NCBI GenBank assembly: GCA_023717585.1
Contig: JAMQPJ010000151.1
Coordinates: 1 to 8,114 of the forward strand
DNA from: Thermoanaerobaculia bacterium
GTDB lineage: Bacteria > Acidobacteriota > Thermoanaerobaculia > UBA5066
Reading direction: 5' to 3'
Length of the DNA: 8,114 nt
The position numbers and the translations under genes are program-made. Shown here piece by piece: positions 5,926 to 8,114 of the stretch; positions within the stretch are counted from its first letter, which is position 1; each line of letters begins with the position of its first letter. Below the pieces are notes generated by a model that saw only the letters and a program-made list of their open reading frames with translations, made no database searches and was not told where the DNA came from.

Positions 5926-6671
5926 AGAAACGCCTGGATGTCGTCCTCGTGGAGCGCGGGCTCGCCGAATCGCGCATGCGGGCCGAGGCGCTCATCCTCG
6001 CGGGCCGCGTGTCCGTCGCGGGGCGCGGGCGGGTCAAACCGGGAACGCCTGTCGCGGAGGGCGACGCGATCGAGGTCGGGGAGCCCGAGCATCCCTGGGT
6101 CTCGCGCGGGGGCGTGAAGCTGGACTTCGGACTGACGCATTTCGGGATCGACGCGAGGGGGCGGGTCTGCCTCGACGTCGGCGCTTCGACGGGCGGATTC
6201 ACGGACGTGCTTCTCGCGCGGGGCGCGTCGCGGGTTTACGCCGTCGACGTCGGCTACGGCCAGCTCCACGCCCGCCTCAGGAACGATCCGCGTGTCGTCG
6301 TCCGCGAGAAGGTGAATGCGAGGTTCCTCTCGCGAGCCGAAGTCCCCGAGCCGCCGTCTCTCCTCGTCGCCGACCTGTCGTTCATTTCCCTCACCCTCGT
6401 CCTGCCTGCGGCCGTGCCGCTCCTGGCGGACGGAGCCGACGCCCTCGTCCTCGTGAAGCCCCAGTTCGAGGCGGAGCGCGGAGCGGTCGGCCGGGGCGGA
6501 ATCGTGCGCGACGAGGGGGTGCGCGCGAGGGCCGTGGCTCGCGTGACGGCGGCCGCCGCCTCGCTCGGCCTCGCGAGCCGCGGCGTGATTCCGTCGCCGA
6601 TCACGGGAGCGCAGGGCAACGTGGAGCTCCTCGCGGCCTTCCGCCGGAATCCCGTTACACTTCAGGGGTGA
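5922..6671 (+). CDS. tlyA: TlyA-family 23S/16S rRNA (cytidine-2'-O)-methyltransferase, apparent CTG start
   Basis: TlyA uses S-adenosylmethionine to 2'-O-methylate a 23S rRNA cytidine (C1920) and, in type II enzymes, also 16S C1409; loss gives capreomycin resistance in mycobacteria. From CTG 5922 the protein is 249 residues and opens MKKRLDVVLVERGLAESR, the typical start of its S4 RNA-binding domain (about 1-60). The linker HPWVSRGGVKL leads to the SAM motif DVGASTGGFTD (85-95) and YAVDVGYGQL (106-115). The catalytic tetrad is Lys66, Asp151, Lys179, Glu235, with the same intervals (85, 28, 56) as Mycobacterium tuberculosis TlyA as I recall its numbering. The next candidate start, GTG 5949, would delete KKRLDVVL and break the S4 fold. 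No ATG, GTG or TTG lies just upstream in frame. CTG overlaps the preceding stop as CTGA, so re-initiation by terminating ribosomes is likely. The stop overlaps the nadK start as GTGA. Whether it is type I or II is undecided. Confidence 0.94.
   Translation: MKKRLDVVLVERGLAESRMRAEALILAGRVSVAGRGRVKPGTPVAEGDAIEVGEPEHPWVSRGGVKLDFGLTHFGIDARGRVCLDVGASTGGFTDVLLARGASRVYAVDVGYGQLHARLRNDPRVVVREKVNARFLSRAEVPEPPSLLVADLSFISLTLVLPAAVPLLADGADALVLVKPQFEAERGAVGRGGIVRDEGVRARAVARVTAAAASLGLASRGVIPSPITGAQGNVELLAAFRRNPVTLQG
6656..6661 (+). promoter_or_regulatory. TANNNT -10-like box for a possible internal, leaderless nadK transcript
   Basis: TACACT ends exactly six bases before GTG 6668, the same geometry as the box in front of the first dehydrogenase gene. 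The intervening TCAGGG abuts the start codon without usable Shine-Dalgarno spacing. No good -35 is seen near 6633-6640. The box lies in the last codons of tlyA (encoding VTL), so its sequence is partly constrained by coding, and the junction may simply be translationally coupled. Confidence 0.28.
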
Positions 6672-7567
6672 AACCCGCGGAGCACAGAGGCCGCCGTGTC
6701 AGGCGCGTGGGTTTTGTGACCCGCCACCGCAGCGCGGCCGCGATCGCCCTCGCGCGCAAGCTCGAGCGCCAGCTCGTGCGGCGGGGAATTACGGTCGTCC
6801 ACGACCTCGAGTCGTCGCGCGCCCGCGGCGTTTCCGGCGGGATCCCGCGCGCCCAGATCGCGCGCCTCGTCGATCTCGTCGTGACGCTCGGAGGCGACGG
6901 AACGCTCCTCTCGGTGGCCCGCCATCCGGCCCCCGGCGTCTCCGTGCTCGGAATCGACATCGGTACGTTGGGGTTTCTCACGGCCTGCCGGCCGAGCGAG
7001 GCGGGCCCGGTGCTCGAGGCGGCGCTGGCGGGGACGGCGCACGTCGAGAGGCGGCGCTTGCTGTCGGTCCGGGTGACGGACGGCGTGCGCGCCCCGCGCC
7101 GCTATCGCGTCGTCAACGACGCCGTCCTCGCGAAGTCGGCGCTCGCCCGCATCGCCACGATTCGCGTCGACGTGGACGGCCGCCTGGTGTCGCGGTACCG
7201 CGGAGACGGGCTCATCGTGTCCACGCCGACGGGTTCAACCGCTTACAACCTCTCGGCGGGCGGCCCCATCCTCGAACCCACGCTGCGGGCGCTCGTCTTG
7301 ACGCCGGTCTGCCCGCACACCTTGACGCTTCGACCCCTCGTGCTCCCCGATTCGGTCCGGCTCGATCTTTCGGTGGAAAACGACCCCACGGACGTGTTCC
7401 TGACCCTCGACGGACAGGAAGGGTTCCCCGTGAGCTCCACGACCCGCATCTCGATTGCGCGCTCCTCCGAGACCGTCTCCCTGGTGCGGGCCTCGGAGGC
7501 CTCGTTCTTCGAGGTTCTCGCCGGAAAGCTCTCGTTCGGCGGCGAGCGGGAGAGCGCGGCGCGGTAA
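6668..7567 (+). CDS. nadK: NAD kinase (ATP- or polyphosphate-dependent)
   Basis: Phosphorylates the 2'-hydroxyl of the adenosine ribose of NAD to make NADP, the only route to NADP; cytosolic and normally oligomeric. It is 299 residues, the usual length. Motifs in order: GGDGT at 75-79 with the catalytic Asp77; GIDIGTLGFLT (95-105); ND at 150-151 (the NE/D motif); GDGLIVSTPTGSTAYN (179-194) leading into the conserved SAGGPI; PVCPHTL (213-219), corresponding to the family PICPH/T segment; and LDGQ (247-250). The GTG start gives a basic lead (KPAEHRGRRVRR) before the first strand VGFVTRH. GTG overlaps the tlyA stop as GTGA. Placement next to tlyA is common in bacteria and does not imply shared biochemistry. 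Here it also follows a dehydrogenase predicted to prefer NADP, which may be coincidence. Confidence 0.95.
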   Translation: MKPAEHRGRRVRRVGFVTRHRSAAAIALARKLERQLVRRGITVVHDLESSRARGVSGGIPRAQIARLVDLVVTLGGDGTLLSVARHPAPGVSVLGIDIGTLGFLTACRPSEAGPVLEAALAGTAHVERRRLLSVRVTDGVRAPRRYRVVNDAVLAKSALARIATIRVDVDGRLVSRYRGDGLIVSTPTGSTAYNLSAGGPILEPTLRALVLTPVCPHTLTLRPLVLPDSVRLDLSVENDPTDVFLTLDGQEGFPVSSTTRISIARSSETVSLVRASEASFFEVLAGKLSFGGERESAAR

Positions 7568-7574
7568 CGGAGAG

Positions 7575-8114
7575 ATGCACCGCCTTCCGCAGCTCTCCCT
7601 CACTCAGGTCCGCCTCTTCCGCCTCTTCACGCTTCTTCTCGTCTTCTCTCTCCTCGTCCTCTACGGCGTCTTCCGTTCGACGCGCTTCCAGGAGCTCCTG
7701 CGCAAGAGAACGGAAAAACTGCTGACCGCGAAGATCGGGAGGACCGTCAGGCTCGGCGGCTTCGACCTCGTTCTGGTCCCGTTCTCCGTCCTCGTCCGCG
7801 ACGTCTCGGTGGCGAACGATCCCCGCGGCCTCGCGGGCGCCATGTTTTCGGCTTCCGAGATCGAGGTGCGCGGCCTGCCGACGGTCACCAGGAGCCGCAT
7901 CGACCTTCCGAAGCTCCGCGTCGTTTCGCCACGCGTGGTCGTCGAGGCTTTCCCGGACGGCACCACGAATCTGACGGGGCCGCTCAAGGCCTTCACGGGA
8001 GACGGGGGAGGGGGTCTCGCCGTCCACTTTCAGGAAGCGATCGTCCAGAGGGCTTCGCTCCGGTTCCGCGAATGGGACGCCGAAATCGACGCCCTCCTGC
8101 AGGATGCCGCGGTC
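7575..8114 (+). CDS. AsmA/TamB-like envelope protein, N-terminal part (runs off the window)
   Basis: An open frame of 180 codons from ATG 7575 to the right edge, without a stop. A short basic lead is followed by one hydrophobic segment at about residues 15-33 (rich in Leu, Phe, Val), consistent with an N-terminal inner-membrane anchor with the rest in the periplasm. The following IGRTVRLGGFDLVLVP and LVRDVSVANDPRG (around 54-85) are typical of the AsmA/TamB N-terminus, as is the later LRVVSPRVVVEAFPDGTTNL. Family knowledge: these long beta-groove proteins span the periplasm and help move phospholipid to, or assemble proteins in, the outer membrane. Full-length members run from several hundred to well over a thousand residues, so most of this one is outside the window. 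GGAG (7569-7572) is only two bases from the ATG, a tight spacing, but no other in-frame start is near. It follows nadK by 7 bases and is probably in the same transcript. AsmA versus TamB cannot be decided here. Confidence 0.82.
   Translation, partial: MHRLPQLSLTQVRLFRLFTLLLVFSLLVLYGVFRSTRFQELLRKRTEKLLTAKIGRTVRLGGFDLVLVPFSVLVRDVSVANDPRGLAGAMFSASEIEVRGLPTVTRSRIDLPKLRVVSPRVVVEAFPDGTTNLTGPLKAFTGDGGGGLAVHFQEAIVQRASLRFREWDAEIDALLQDAAV

Noticed and set aside
7212..8027. A reverse-strand open frame opposite nadK and the AsmA/TamB-like gene
   Set aside because: Glu/Arg-rich shadow sequence. The forward strand has clear NAD kinase motifs and a membrane-anchored AsmA/TamB-like start.

Overview
The window is GC-rich, gene-dense bacterial chromosome. 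It holds eight protein-coding genes, two of them cut by the window edges. I see no RNA gene, insertion sequence, CRISPR array or attachment site, and no gene-less stretch longer than about 50 bases. An AsmA/TamB-type envelope protein at the right edge suggests a diderm (Gram-negative) bacterium. High GC and the dxs / tlyA / nadK association would fit a group such as Acidobacteriota, but I cannot fix the taxon from this sequence.

Layout, left to right: (1) the 3' part of an SGNH/GDSL hydrolase, 2-820 (+). (2) dxs, 867-2792 (+), for the first enzyme of the MEP isoprenoid pathway, with a plausible promoter in the 46-base gap before it. (3) A cation diffusion facilitator (CDF) metal transporter, 2789-3733 (-), whose stop codon interlocks tail-to-tail with the dxs stop. 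(4) From a short divergent gap at 3734-3781, a tightly packed (+) run: two zinc-dependent medium-chain dehydrogenases (3782-4912 and 4909-5925), the TlyA rRNA 2'-O-methyltransferase (5922-6671), NAD kinase (6668-7567) and the start of an AsmA/TamB-like protein (7575 to the edge). Three consecutive junctions in this run are 4-base stop/start overlaps (ATGA, CTGA, GTGA) and the last is a 7-base gap, so it reads as one translationally coupled operon.

dxs, tlyA and nadK are housekeeping genes often found close together. Here the transporter and the dehydrogenase pair sit between dxs and tlyA, which looks like an accessory insertion. Its fusion to tlyA seems to have left tlyA with a CTG start codon, the best-supported oddity in the window. 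Others are AT-rich low-complexity insertions in the first dehydrogenase, changed metal ligands in the CDF transporter, contrasting predicted cofactor preference in the dehydrogenase pair, and TANNNT boxes placed exactly six bases before two GTG starts, as expected for leaderless transcripts. I found no convincing new multi-gene system. The substrate of the dehydrogenase pair is unknown and is the main functional gap.
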